Shown here piece by piece: positions 16,772 to 24,316 of a stretch of 32,409 bases of DNA. Position numbers and translations under genes: made by a program. Source of the stretch: Clostridiales bacterium (GTDB lineage: Bacteria; Bacillota; Clostridia; Oscillospirales; Oscillospiraceae). Under the pieces are notes generated by a model, which was given only the letters and a program-made list of their open reading frames with translations, was not told the DNA's origin and ran no database searches. The stretch's first letter is position 1. Each line of letters begins with the position of its first letter. The stretch covers positions 1-32,409 of the forward strand of contig SFEG01000017.1 of NCBI GenBank assembly GCA_004558025.1, read 5' to 3'.

Positions 16772-18042
16772 TTTTCACTATTCTCCTGTGACTGTTCAGG
16801 CTCTGCCTCGGTCTGAGCTGCGGCCTCTTCGGCTGCTTCCTCAGACTTTGCCGCTGCGGCGATCTCATCGGCATAGCGGTCCGGGTCGTAAGCTCTGCCT
16901 CTTGCGTAGCGGCGCTTACCGACCTGAGAGGGATTCTCAGGCTTTTCTATGCCGAGCTTTTCAAGGCGCGCCTCGCGCTCCGCTCTTTCGTTCGCGGCGA
17001 TGCGCTCTGCGTCTGCCTGCTTCTGCTGAGCCTGCATTTTCTTTTTGCTGGTGTTGTTATTGCGGGTCGTTGCGCCCTCTGCCTTGAGCTGCTCATACTC
17101 CTCATGGCGGCGTGCGCGCTCGGTGTCCTTCTCCTTCTGAGCCGCGATGCGCTCTGCATCCTCGATATCGAGCTTGCGCTTGTAATACTTGGTGAGCACG
17201 AGGTCACGCACGATACCGAAGCAGCTGTTGGCGATCCAGTAAACGCCGAGAGCTGCAGGCATGATGAAGCAGATCCAGACCGACATAAGGGGCATCATGA
17301 GGTTCATGGTCTTCATGCTCATCGCCGCCTGTCCTGCCTGGGGTGGGTTGGTCGCCTGGCTGATCTTCATCGACGCCCAGGAAAGGAACGCCGCGATCAG
17401 CGGGATCAGGAACAGTCCGATATTTGCGAGAATATCGGCGCCCGAAAAATCATAAGTCCAGATCTTCCAATCGGGGATCGAACCGAGGTTCATTCCGATA
17501 AAGCTGTAATCGATGTTGAGAAGCTTTCCGCTGAAGTTGCCGAGAGCATTGACAACAGCATCCCAATTATTATGGATAGCGTCGGCGACGCCGATCTGGT
17601 CATAGGTACCCTGCTTGGAGGCAACAAAGCCCGCATTCTGGGTAGCCCACTCGGTGAGCTTTTTGATACTCTCGTCGCCCAGGCCCATCATGCTGCCGAG
17701 AGGCTGGCGGATGACGCTGTACAGAGCGATGAGTATCGGGAAGGGGATCAGCGACCAAAGGCAGCCGGATGTGGGGCTTGCGCCCTGCTCCTTGTAGAGC
17801 TTCATGACCTCCTGCTGATACTTCTGCTGGTTGCCCCTATGTTTTTTCTCCAGCTCCTTTAGCTGAGGCTGGATTCGGGTGGTCTTCATCATGCCCTTCT
17901 TGCTCTTTGCCATGAACGGCAGCAGGATCAGGTTGACCACGAGAGCAAAGAGGATAATGGCAAGACCATAGCTGTCGGTCCAGTTATAAAGGATCTCCAG
18001 CAGTCTGGCAAACGGCCAGACTATAATATCCCATAGTGACAT
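16768..18042 (-). CDS. yidC: YidC/OxaA membrane protein insertase
   Basis: This 424-residue protein inserts and folds membrane proteins. The first helix (YGLAIILFALVVNLILLPF) leads into the conserved hairpin with KSKKGMMKTTRIQPQLKELEKK. Further helices are at IPFPILIALYSV, the IGLFLIPLIAAFLSW region and MMPLMSVWICFIMPAALGVYW. It lacks the large periplasmic domain of proteobacterial YidC and has no lipobox. A long charged, Ala/Glu-rich cytoplasmic tail (about 290-424) is suited to ribosome contact. AAGGAG precedes ATG 18042. Confidence 0.96.
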   Translation of the reverse strand: MSLWDIIVWPFARLLEILYNWTDSYGLAIILFALVVNLILLPFMAKSKKGMMKTTRIQPQLKELEKKHRGNQQKYQQEVMKLYKEQGASPTSGCLWSLIPFPILIALYSVIRQPLGSMMGLGDESIKKLTEWATQNAGFVASKQGTYDQIGVADAIHNNWDAVVNALGNFSGKLLNIDYSFIGMNLGSIPDWKIWTYDFSGADILANIGLFLIPLIAAFLSWASMKISQATNPPQAGQAAMSMKTMNLMMPLMSVWICFIMPAALGVYWIANSCFGIVRDLVLTKYYKRKLDIEDAERIAAQKEKDTERARRHEEYEQLKAEGATTRNNNTSKKKMQAQQKQADAERIAANERAEREARLEKLGIEKPENPSQVGKRRYARGRAYDPDRYADEIAAAAKSEEAAEEAAAQTEAEPEQSQENSEK

Positions 18043-18069
18043 AAGTTTCTCCTTGTATTCCGATCCTCG

Positions 18070-18288
18070 TCAGGGAACGGGATCGAAGAAATCGTGTTCG
18101 CCGAAGTGAAAAGGATGACACCTCGACAGCCGCTTCAGGGCGAGCCAGCCGCCCTTCAAAGCCCCGTATTTCTCGATGGCTTCCACGGCATACTGTGAGC
18201 AGGTCGGGATAAATCTGCACCTCGGCGGGAACGCCGGGGAGACGTATTTCTGATAAACACGGATAAGCGCGAGCAGAAGCTTTTTCAT
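18070..18288 (-). CDS. yidD: Membrane protein insertion efficiency factor YidD
   Basis: This 72-residue protein has the YidD hallmark pattern: IRVYQKYVSP, CRFIPTCSQYAVEAIEKYG and RLSRCHPF. It lies between rnpA (four-base ATGA overlap) and yidC (27-base gap), its conserved place, and is thought to aid YidC. Confidence 0.96.
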   Translation of the reverse strand: MKKLLLALIRVYQKYVSPAFPPRCRFIPTCSQYAVEAIEKYGALKGGWLALKRLSRCHPFHFGEHDFFDPVP

Positions 18289-18632
18289 TTCTCTTCGCCT
18301 CGCAATATCCCAAGCTCGGCGCAGGCGCGCAGAAACGCGCGCTCCATCTTGGCGTACTCGGCCTCGATACAGCGGCTGCGAGCGACGATGACGATGTCAA
18401 CGCCCGGTCTGAGCTTGTCCGAATTAAGTCTGTATATCTCTCTGAGCCGGCGGCGGACGCGGTTGCGCACGACGGCCTTGCCCAGCTTTGTGGACACTGT
18501 GTATCCAACGCGGCGAGTTCCCCGCTGCGTTTTCAGAGCATACACGACCATATAGGGCGTAACGGCTGTTTTGCCTTTGTTATAAAGCCGCTTGAACTCA
18601 TAATTCTTTTTCAGAGTTGACCTGAAATCCAA
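18285..18632 (-). CDS. rnpA: Ribonuclease P protein subunit
   Basis: At 115 residues, it carries the conserved VSTKLGKAVVRNRVRRRLREIYR stretch and binds the RNase P RNA for tRNA 5' processing. The start is a TTG (18632-18630) after AAGGGTGG; no ATG lies near homology start. It follows rpmH by 99 bases that hold a hairpin. Confidence 0.95.
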   Translation of the reverse strand: MDFRSTLKKNYEFKRLYNKGKTAVTPYMVVYALKTQRGTRRVGYTVSTKLGKAVVRNRVRRRLREIYRLNSDKLRPGVDIVIVARSRCIEAEYAKMERAFLRACAELGILRGEEK

Positions 18633-18673
18633 TTATTCCACCCTTGCTTTCCGTTTTCTCAGCAAACACATTA

Positions 18674-18694
18674 AGGGCGGAGGTTAGCCGCCCT
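18674..18694. promoter_or_regulatory. Hairpin between rpmH and rnpA
   Basis: AGGGCGG and CCGCCCT form a seven-base stem with a seven-base loop. There is no T run on the minus side, so it is likely a pause, processing or stability element that lowers rnpA relative to rpmH rather than a full terminator. Confidence 0.5.
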
Positions 18695-18731
18695 AAAAAT
18701 TTATTTGCTTTTCCTGCTCGGAGCTGCCAAA

Positions 18732-18866
18732 TCAGGCGCTCAGCTTTGCTCTGCCCTTTGCTCTGCGGCGGGCGAGGACCTTGCGGCCGTTTGCGGTGGC
18801 CATTCTTTTGCGGAAGCCGTGCTCTTTCTTGCGCTGACGCTTCTTGGGCTGGTAGGTACGCAGCAT
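18732..18866 (-). CDS. rpmH: Ribosomal protein bL34
   Basis: The 44-codon gene translates as MLRTYQPKKRQRKKEHGF followed by RKRMATANGRKVLARRRAKG, the canonical L34 pattern. An AAGGAG site sits just upstream of ATG 18866. It opens the rnpA-yidD-yidC-jag block. In most Firmicutes dnaA lies divergently upstream; here that place is taken by thiT. Confidence 0.97.
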   Translation of the reverse strand: MLRTYQPKKRQRKKEHGFRKRMATANGRKVLARRRAKGRAKLSA

Positions 18867-18899
18867 GTTCGTGCACTCCTTTCAGAATAATACTCAACA

Positions 18900-18967
18900 T
18901 TGAGCCGAGGCTCAAAGTAGTTGACTAAGTAATAAACTTCCGATGCTCACAGGCATCGGAAGTTTAT
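18900..18967. promoter_or_regulatory. Two perfect hairpins in the rpmH leader
   Basis: TTGAGCC/GGCTCAA (18900-18915) lies closer to the gene. A 15-base perfect stem ATAAACTTCCGATGC/GCATCGGAAGTTTAT (18932-18967) overlaps the -10 and the probable start point. The first transcribed bases would therefore fold immediately, which could protect the 5' end or act in early termination. Confidence 0.6.
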
Positions 18968-18995
18968 TATATACGATATGCTTTTACCGTGTCAA
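18966..18995 (-). promoter_or_regulatory. Promoter of the rpmH operon
   Basis: On the minus strand TTGACA (18995-18990) and TATAAT (18971-18966) match consensus exactly, with an 18-base spacer. Confidence 0.85.
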
Positions 18996-19137
18996 GGATT
19001 TTTTGTTTATATATCATTACTCGGTTTTCGCGAGGCAAAGCGTGCCGGGTAGCAAGGACGCGCCCTGCCCCGCAAAAGCAGGTATTTGTGGGTACTGTTT
19101 TAAGCTGACAGGCGGCAGGGGTTCGGCTCTCGTCAGC

Positions 19138-19704
19138 TTATGCCTTGAGTTTGAGGTCCTCGCCGCGCAGGTACTTGCCGAGGGGCTTCCAGAGAAGCGC
19201 TCCGATGACGAGGATGGCGACCATGTCGATGAGCATGTATGCGCCGTTATAAAGTGCCGAGTAGATCCACGGAGTGGTCATGGTCATGTTGAAAAACTTC
19301 TCCGGCATGTACTCTGCCCAAACGGTAGCGCCGACAACATAGTGGGAGAGGAAGCGCGCAGCACAGCCAACGACGGTGCCGATAAAGAAGCCGTTTTTCA
19401 TGCCCTTGCACAGACCTGCGAGGCCGAGAAGGGTGTAAGCTACAAGATAGTCACCGAGGATGGACTGCCAGCCGAGAGCTATGCCGCCATCGAGCATGAA
19501 CTGGATAACGCCGTAGACAAAGCCTGCGGCAAGGGACGGTCCGAGGCCCCAGCGGACGCAGAAGATGATGATCGGCAGCATTGCCAGGTCAAACGAGCCG
19601 CCCTGAGGCATCTTCCAGATGGGGATAAGGCTCAGCACCGTTGCAGCGGCGATGAAGATCGCGCCTTCGCAGATGGCGCGGAGCGTAAGGTTTGATTTTT
19701 TCAT
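19138..19704 (-). CDS. thiT: ThiT thiamine transporter, ECF S component
   Basis: This 188-residue integral membrane protein has six hydrophobic segments and the thiamine-binding S-component pattern of the ThiT/YuaJ family (KMPQGGSFDLAMLPI near the substrate site). It captures thiamine and works with the shared EcfA-EcfA'-EcfT module, which is not in the window. A TPP riboswitch immediately upstream supports the substrate. AGGAGG precedes ATG 19704. Confidence 0.95.
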   Translation of the reverse strand: MKKSNLTLRAICEGAIFIAAATVLSLIPIWKMPQGGSFDLAMLPIIIFCVRWGLGPSLAAGFVYGVIQFMLDGGIALGWQSILGDYLVAYTLLGLAGLCKGMKNGFFIGTVVGCAARFLSHYVVGATVWAEYMPEKFFNMTMTTPWIYSALYNGAYMLIDMVAILVIGALLWKPLGKYLRGEDLKLKA

Positions 19705-19725
19705 TTTGCTATTCCTCCTAAGAAA

Positions 19726-19757
19726 TAAGAAAACCGCACTGCAAAAGCAATGCGGTC
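19726..19757 (-). terminator. Riboswitch-controlled terminator before thiT
   Basis: ACCGCATTGC and GCAGTGCGGT pair with one G-T wobble and are followed by TTTTCTT on the minus strand, between the TPP aptamer and the thiT start. This is the OFF state of the riboswitch. Confidence 0.88.
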
Positions 19758-19784
19758 ATAGGAAAACGATTATATAAAAATTTT

Positions 19785-19876
19785 CGTTTCCTACGCCGGC
19801 ATTACCCGGATCAGGTTCGAGGGTCTCGGAAATTCGATTCTTTCCGTCTCAGCCGAGAAAACTCAGCACCCCTTTT
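19785..19876 (-). promoter_or_regulatory. TPP riboswitch (THI element)
   Basis: On the minus strand the conserved pieces appear in order: GGGGTGC, CTGAGA, ACCCTCGAACCTGATC and CGGGTAATGCCGGCGTAGG. Binding of thiamine pyrophosphate should favour the downstream terminator and shut off thiT. Confidence 0.97.
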
Positions 19877-19884
19877 GCACAGTC

Positions 19885-19913
19885 ATATTAATATCTTAAT
19901 GCGCTTTTGTCAA
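19885..19913 (-). promoter_or_regulatory. Promoter of the thiT riboswitch transcript
   Basis: TTGACA (19913-19908) and TAATAT (19890-19885), spacer 17, read on the minus strand. The -35 overlaps the queT stop codon, so thiT has its own start of transcription although it follows queT on the same strand. Confidence 0.75.
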
Positions 19914-20422
19914 GTCCTACTGACATAGTCGGCAAAAAATTTTTGCTTCGGCAGCCAATTAAGCAGCGGAAGCCCTGCAATGAACATTACGGCAGCCTCG
20001 CCGATGGCGACCTCGCCGGCAAAAACGGCGAAGGCGCCGAAGTTTTTTATCGGGTCGAGCCCGGCGATGACAACGGTGAGCATAGCGCCGACTATAAGTC
20101 CGTTCCACACGACGGGCATGAGGCAGGCGAGTACTTTTTTATTGCGCTTTCCGCACCATGCGATGCACAGGCAGGCTACGAGCGTTGCAAGCGAACCGAA
20201 GATGATATCGGGAAGCCCCGCGGCGCTTGCTATGTTCGCTATCGCGCAGCCGAAAAACAGCCCCCAGGTAGTGCAGGGAATGAAAAACGGCAGTATGCAC
20301 AGCACCTCGGATATCCTGCACTGCACCGGGCCGTAGCTAATGGGTGCCAGCACCATGGTCAAAACAGCGTACAAAGCGCCGACGATCGCGGCTGTTACTA
20401 TATTTCTCGTAGTCTTATTCAT
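19910..20422 (-). CDS. queT: QueT family queuosine-precursor transporter
   Basis: This 170-residue membrane protein of about five to six helices has the QueT/DUF988 start ITAAIVGALYAVLTMVLAPISYGPVQCRISEVLCILPFF. QueT proteins are ECF-type S components linked to preQ1 or preQ0 uptake. ATG 20422 (MNKTT) is used because AGGAG precedes it; this gives an eight-base overlap with the queH stop. The coupling to queH supports a queuosine role directly. Confidence 0.92.
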   Translation of the reverse strand: MNKTTRNIVTAAIVGALYAVLTMVLAPISYGPVQCRISEVLCILPFFIPCTTWGLFFGCAIANIASAAGLPDIIFGSLATLVACLCIAWCGKRNKKVLACLMPVVWNGLIVGAMLTVVIAGLDPIKNFGAFAVFAGEVAIGEAAVMFIAGLPLLNWLPKQKFFADYVSRT

Positions 20423-21035
20423 TATTGCTCCTATTAAGTGAAAACACACAGCCGCAGTACTCCTGACGGTACAGGCCGTATTTTTCGGAAAGAATTATCG
20501 AACGGTGGTTGCCCTCGCGCTTTTTAAACTCCGACGGCAGCCAGCTTACATTATACTTCTGCGCGGCTTCCCTGCCGATGGCGTTTATGGCGACGGCATC
20601 CTTGCGGGAGGATACGGTAAGCGTCGTGCAAAACCAGTCAAAGCCCTTCTCCTTTGCTATGCGCGCCGTCTCATCAAGGCGGATGCGGAAGCATTCGAGG
20701 CATCTTTTGCCCTCCTCGGGCTCATTTTCCAGACCCTTGATGCGCGAAAAATAATCCTCGCTGCGCCAGGACTCGACCAGAAGCGACGCCGTCACGCCGT
20801 CACCGTCAAGGCAGGCTATGAGCTGCTTTTGCGTCTCAAGCCGCTTTTCGTACTCCGCCTCAGGCCACAGATTTGGATTATACCACAAAACCGTGACGTC
20901 AAAATGCTGCGACAGAAGCTCGATAACAGCGCTTGAGCACGGTCCGCAGCAGCTGTGCAGCAATATGCGGGGCTTAGTGTCGCCTAAGCCCGCGACGATC
21001 TTATCGTATTTTCTGAAAAAGTTTTCTCTGTTCAT
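20415..21035 (-). CDS. queH: Epoxyqueuosine reductase QueH
   Basis: QueH (formerly DUF208) reduces epoxyqueuosine to queuosine in tRNA anticodons. It is distinct from the cobalamin enzyme QueG. The sequence shows the N-terminal metal-cluster cysteines HSCCGPC, the CLECFRIRL motif, TTLTVSSRKD, and the C-terminal QEYCGC. ATG 21035 has GAAAGAGG upstream; another possible start lies six codons earlier. It is the first gene of a two-gene operon with queT, behind a consensus promoter. No other queuosine genes are here, so salvage rather than full synthesis may be the mode. Confidence 0.95.
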   Translation of the reverse strand: MNRENFFRKYDKIVAGLGDTKPRILLHSCCGPCSSAVIELLSQHFDVTVLWYNPNLWPEAEYEKRLETQKQLIACLDGDGVTASLLVESWRSEDYFSRIKGLENEPEEGKRCLECFRIRLDETARIAKEKGFDWFCTTLTVSSRKDAVAINAIGREAAQKYNVSWLPSEFKKREGNHRSIILSEKYGLYRQEYCGCVFSLNRSNNE

Positions 21036-21064
21036 TATCCGTGCCTCTTTCAAAAACGGTGTAC

Positions 21065-21093
21065 ATTATATATATAAGCAAACATTGTGTCAA
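21065..21093 (-). promoter_or_regulatory. Perfect consensus promoter of queH-queT
   Basis: TTGACA (21093-21088), 17-base spacer, TATAAT (21070-21065) on the minus strand. The leader to ATG 21035 would be only about 20 bases, which leaves no room for a preQ1 riboswitch. Confidence 0.9.
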
Positions 21094-21115
21094 CCGAATT
21101 TTTTATGTATTCTAC

Positions 21116-21144
21116 TTGTGTTATCGGTGTTTTTCATGTAAACT
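21116..21144 (+). promoter_or_regulatory. Possible promoter of the metallophosphoesterase gene
   Basis: TTGTGT, 17-base spacer, TAAACT, about 40 bases before the gene. It is divergent from the queH promoter and weaker by sequence. Confidence 0.4.
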
Positions 21145-21184
21145 TATCATGAGTATGGCATTAAAACGAAATAGGAGGAAAATC

Positions 21185-23893
21185 ATGAAAACAGCCACCC
21201 ACTTTCGGCGCGGTGCGTCACTGCTGCTTGCCCTTATAATGGTATGCACGCTTATAACGCCCGCGCTCGCCGCTCAGGACGTATCGTCCGACGGTATCGA
21301 TCTCAAGATCGCCGTCATGAGCGACACGCACTACCTCTCCCCGTCCATGATAAAGGACACGCAGGACTACACGGACGCACTCAACAGCGACCGTAAGATC
21401 CTAACCGAGAGCAGCTACGTCAATCTTGAGCTGCTCGACGCCGTCAGAGAGGATAAGCCCGACGTGCTCCTCGTTTCCGGCGACCTGACCAAGGACGGCG
21501 AGCTTGAAGGCCACAAGGAGTTCTCCGCGCGCCTTCAGCAGGTGCAGAAGGACGTTCCCGGCATGAAGGTCTACGTCATAAACGGAAACCACGACGTGCG
21601 CAACGAGAACGCCAAGAACTTCAACACCGCCGACGGCAAGGCCGTTCCCGCAACGCGCACCCAGCCCGAGGATTTCGCATCTGTTTACGACTTTGTTTAC
21701 TCCGACGAGAGCGTGATCGCGCGCTACACTCCGCCCAAGGGCAAGGAATCGGGCCAGCTTTCCTACGTCGCAAAGCCCTGCGAGGGTCTGACCCTTATCG
21801 CACTCGACACCTGCTGCTACAGCGCCGACAACACCTCGGATAAGGAAGACGAGCACGAGACACGCGGCGAAATGAGCCCCGAGCTTGTCGCCTGGGCGAC
21901 CGAGCAGATAAAATCCGCCAAGGCCAAGGGCGACCGGGTCATCGGTATGTCGCACCACGGCTTTGTTCCGCATTTCTCGATGGAGCCCGACATCCTCAAG
22001 ATGTACCTCATTGAGGATTATGACAAGATAGCGGCCCAGCTTGCAGACGCGGGTCTTGAAATGATCTTCACCGGCCACATGCACGCAAACGACATTACGT
22101 CCATGACCACAAAAAACGGCAACACCCTCTACGATATCGAGACCGGCTCGAACCTCACCTACCCTTCGCCGATGCGCTTTGTGCAGCTGCGCGAGGTATC
22201 CGGCAGCCTCGTTGCCGCGGTGAACACTCTCAACCACGTCGGCCCCATAAGCTTTTATAACCCGGCAACGGGTCAAAACCAGACCATCGCCGACGTTACC
22301 GAGTACGGCAGAGAGCGCGGCTTCTCGTCCGATATGCTCTGCCACGTTGCGGGAAGCTTCATAGGCGGCTTCCTGAAGAAGCTCAACCCCGTTGATACGA
22401 GCGTTTCGACCTGGATCAATAACCGCATCGTCGCCAATATTCAGGGCATCATCACCGAGGGTGTGAACATACCCGTCACTGACGACAAGACCCTGCTCGA
22501 CGCTGTGAACTACATCTATCAGTGCCACCTCGGCGGCGAAGACAACGGCAATTACCCCGACTGGGTGCAGACCGGCCTCGACAAGATCAAAAGCGGCGAG
22601 ATCCTCGATCAGCTGCTCTCTATCGTCAAGAAGTACGCCTTCGGCGACGCGGCCTCGGCCGTGAAGTTCGATAATTTCTTTACCAAAGCAGTCAAGGCAA
22701 AGATAAATGACTACATTTATAAAATTGCAGACTCCATGGGCAATGACTCAAACTTCCCATCGGATAACGACGCGCTGATCGTCTTGAACGGCGGGCTGAA
22801 CACCACGAACGTCACGCTCTCGTGCGGCTCGAGCACCGTGAGCGCACCGGCGATCGTCAACGGCGACGAGTGCATCGTATTCCCGACGCGCATCATGATG
22901 CGCGAGCTCGGCGCAAGCGGCAAGACCGTTTCCGTCGACGTATCCGAGACCGGTATCGGCACGGTGAGCATCTGGGAGCGCGGCATCTCCGCCCTGGCGA
23001 GCGCAGATAAGATAAGCTTTGTCACCCCCATGGGTGCCGTCAGCTTTGACAGCTCAGACCTTTCCGGCATCGGCGACGTAAGCGTACGCCTCACCTCTCC
23101 CGAACCCAACGCAGCGCAGAAGCGTGCCCTCGGCGAGCAGCTCGGCAGTGCTCAGACCTTCCGCGTTTCGGCAAGCGCCGACGGCAAGGACATAAGCAAG
23201 ACCTGCACACTCACCGTTCCCGTAAGCGGCAGCGGCTTTGCGGCGGCCTCGATAGCAGATGACGGTGCGATCAAGGCCACCGGCAGCAGCATTGACGGCT
23301 CAAAGCTCAGCTGCACCGTTACGACCGGCGTCATGGCGGCGGTCACCCCGTTCCCGTTTACCGACGTCGCAACCGGCGCATGGTACTTCGGCGATGTTTA
23401 CTACGCGTTCAATAACGCGCTGTTTTCCGGCACCTCCGCAAGCACCTTCGAGCCCGAGCTCACGATGACCCGCGGCATGCTCGTCACCGTTCTGTGGCGC
23501 ATTGAGGGAAGCCCCAAGGCCGCAGCCTCCTCGTTTACGGACGCCGGCGGCAGCTGGTACAGCAGCGCCGTCGACTGGGCGGCGGCAAACGGCATCGTAA
23601 AGGGCTACAGCGATAAGGTTTTCGCCCCCAACGACACAATCACTCGCGAGCAGATGGCTGCGGTCCTGTACCGCTACGCCTCCTTCAAGGGCGTTGACGT
23701 CTCGGCGGCCAAGGATCTCGGCGGCTTTGCAGACTCTGCAGGCGTTTCCGCATACGCGAAGGACGCAATGTCCTGGGCAGTTGCCGAGGGCATAATAAAC
23801 GGCTCGGACGGCAAGCTTCTGCCCACAGGCGGCGCTACCCGCGCACAGGTCGCGGCGATACTCCACCGCTATATCGAAAACTGCCTGTTCTGA
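21185..23893 (+). CDS. Exported calcineurin-like phosphoesterase with three SLH repeats
   Basis: This 902-residue surface protein has a signal peptide ending near ALAA (residue 30). The metallophosphoesterase domain (about 40-380) contains all the usual metal motifs: MSDTH (D47, H49), SGDLTKDGE, INGNHD, SHHG and GHMHAND. A long middle region of helical and beta modules reaches about 720. Three SLH motifs close the protein (FTDV..WY, FTDAGGSWY, FADSAGVSAYAKD with TRGM, TREQ, TRAQ cores). It probably hydrolyses phosphoesters or nucleotides at the cell surface while held on the secondary wall polymer. AGGAGG precedes ATG 21185. It is a single-gene unit ended by a terminator. Confidence 0.92.
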   Translation: MKTATHFRRGASLLLALIMVCTLITPALAAQDVSSDGIDLKIAVMSDTHYLSPSMIKDTQDYTDALNSDRKILTESSYVNLELLDAVREDKPDVLLVSGDLTKDGELEGHKEFSARLQQVQKDVPGMKVYVINGNHDVRNENAKNFNTADGKAVPATRTQPEDFASVYDFVYSDESVIARYTPPKGKESGQLSYVAKPCEGLTLIALDTCCYSADNTSDKEDEHETRGEMSPELVAWATEQIKSAKAKGDRVIGMSHHGFVPHFSMEPDILKMYLIEDYDKIAAQLADAGLEMIFTGHMHANDITSMTTKNGNTLYDIETGSNLTYPSPMRFVQLREVSGSLVAAVNTLNHVGPISFYNPATGQNQTIADVTEYGRERGFSSDMLCHVAGSFIGGFLKKLNPVDTSVSTWINNRIVANIQGIITEGVNIPVTDDKTLLDAVNYIYQCHLGGEDNGNYPDWVQTGLDKIKSGEILDQLLSIVKKYAFGDAASAVKFDNFFTKAVKAKINDYIYKIADSMGNDSNFPSDNDALIVLNGGLNTTNVTLSCGSSTVSAPAIVNGDECIVFPTRIMMRELGASGKTVSVDVSETGIGTVSIWERGISALASADKISFVTPMGAVSFDSSDLSGIGDVSVRLTSPEPNAAQKRALGEQLGSAQTFRVSASADGKDISKTCTLTVPVSGSGFAAASIADDGAIKATGSSIDGSKLSCTVTTGVMAAVTPFPFTDVATGAWYFGDVYYAFNNALFSGTSASTFEPELTMTRGMLVTVLWRIEGSPKAAASSFTDAGGSWYSSAVDWAAANGIVKGYSDKVFAPNDTITREQMAAVLYRYASFKGVDVSAAKDLGGFADSAGVSAYAKDAMSWAVAEGIINGSDGKLLPTGGATRAQVAAILHRYIENCLF

Positions 23894-23910
23894 AAACCGG
23901 CATAACATAA

Positions 23911-23948
23911 TAATAAGCTCCGTATGCAGTGCATACGGAGCTTATTTT
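23911..23948. terminator. Bidirectional terminator
   Basis: AATAAGCTCCGTATGC and GCATACGGAGCTTATT are a perfect 16-base stem with a three-base loop, followed by TTT. It sits between the convergent phosphoesterase and small membrane genes. Confidence 0.92.
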
Positions 23949-24198
23949 ATATATCTTCGGTGTCATTTTTATTCTTGTCCTTCAGCTCGGCCTTAAGCTG
24001 CTCAAGCCTTTCGCATACGACCGACGTACAGCCGACGACCACGCCCGCCAGCAGGATGATCCCGCCGTATATGGGATACATATACGTTTCGGAAACCCCT
24101 CCTCCCATAAGAGAGCTGAGCATCGCGCCCCACAGTCCGCCGAGCGGCCAGCAGATCAAAAGGAACATCGCTATTACGGTGATCATCACTTTTTTCAT
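23947..24198 (-). CDS. Small two-helix membrane protein
   Basis: This 83-residue protein has helices at about 4-32 and 43-63 (YGGIILLAGVVVGCTSVV), followed by a charged cytoplasmic tail (CERLEQLKAELKDKNKND). GGAGG lies just before ATG 24198. It stands alone between two terminators. The family is not recognised. Confidence 0.7.
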   Translation of the reverse strand: MKKVMITVIAMFLLICWPLGGLWGAMLSSLMGGGVSETYMYPIYGGIILLAGVVVGCTSVVCERLEQLKAELKDKNKNDTEDI

Positions 24199-24270
24199 AT
24201 CATCTTCCTCCTCAGCACAATTTGCTCTTTTTATATAACATTATAACACCCCCCATTTTTGTCAACAGCA

Positions 24271-24306
24271 AAACCGCCCGTGAGGTTTCTCACGGGCGGT
24301 GATTTT
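24271..24306. terminator. Terminator of the first ABC operon
   Basis: ACCGCCCGTGAG pairs perfectly with CTCACGGGCGGT. TTTTGC follows on the minus strand and TGATTTTT on the plus strand, so it can act both ways. It lies 17 bases beyond the ATPase stop. Confidence 0.92.
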
Positions 24307-24316
24307 TATTTGATTA

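Noticed and set aside
21036..21064. preQ1 riboswitch before queH
   Set aside because: The leader between the consensus promoter and the start is only about 20 bases.
21401..22528. 375-codon minus-strand frame opposite the phosphoesterase
   Set aside because: Antisense shadow; no ribosome site and no recognisable motif.
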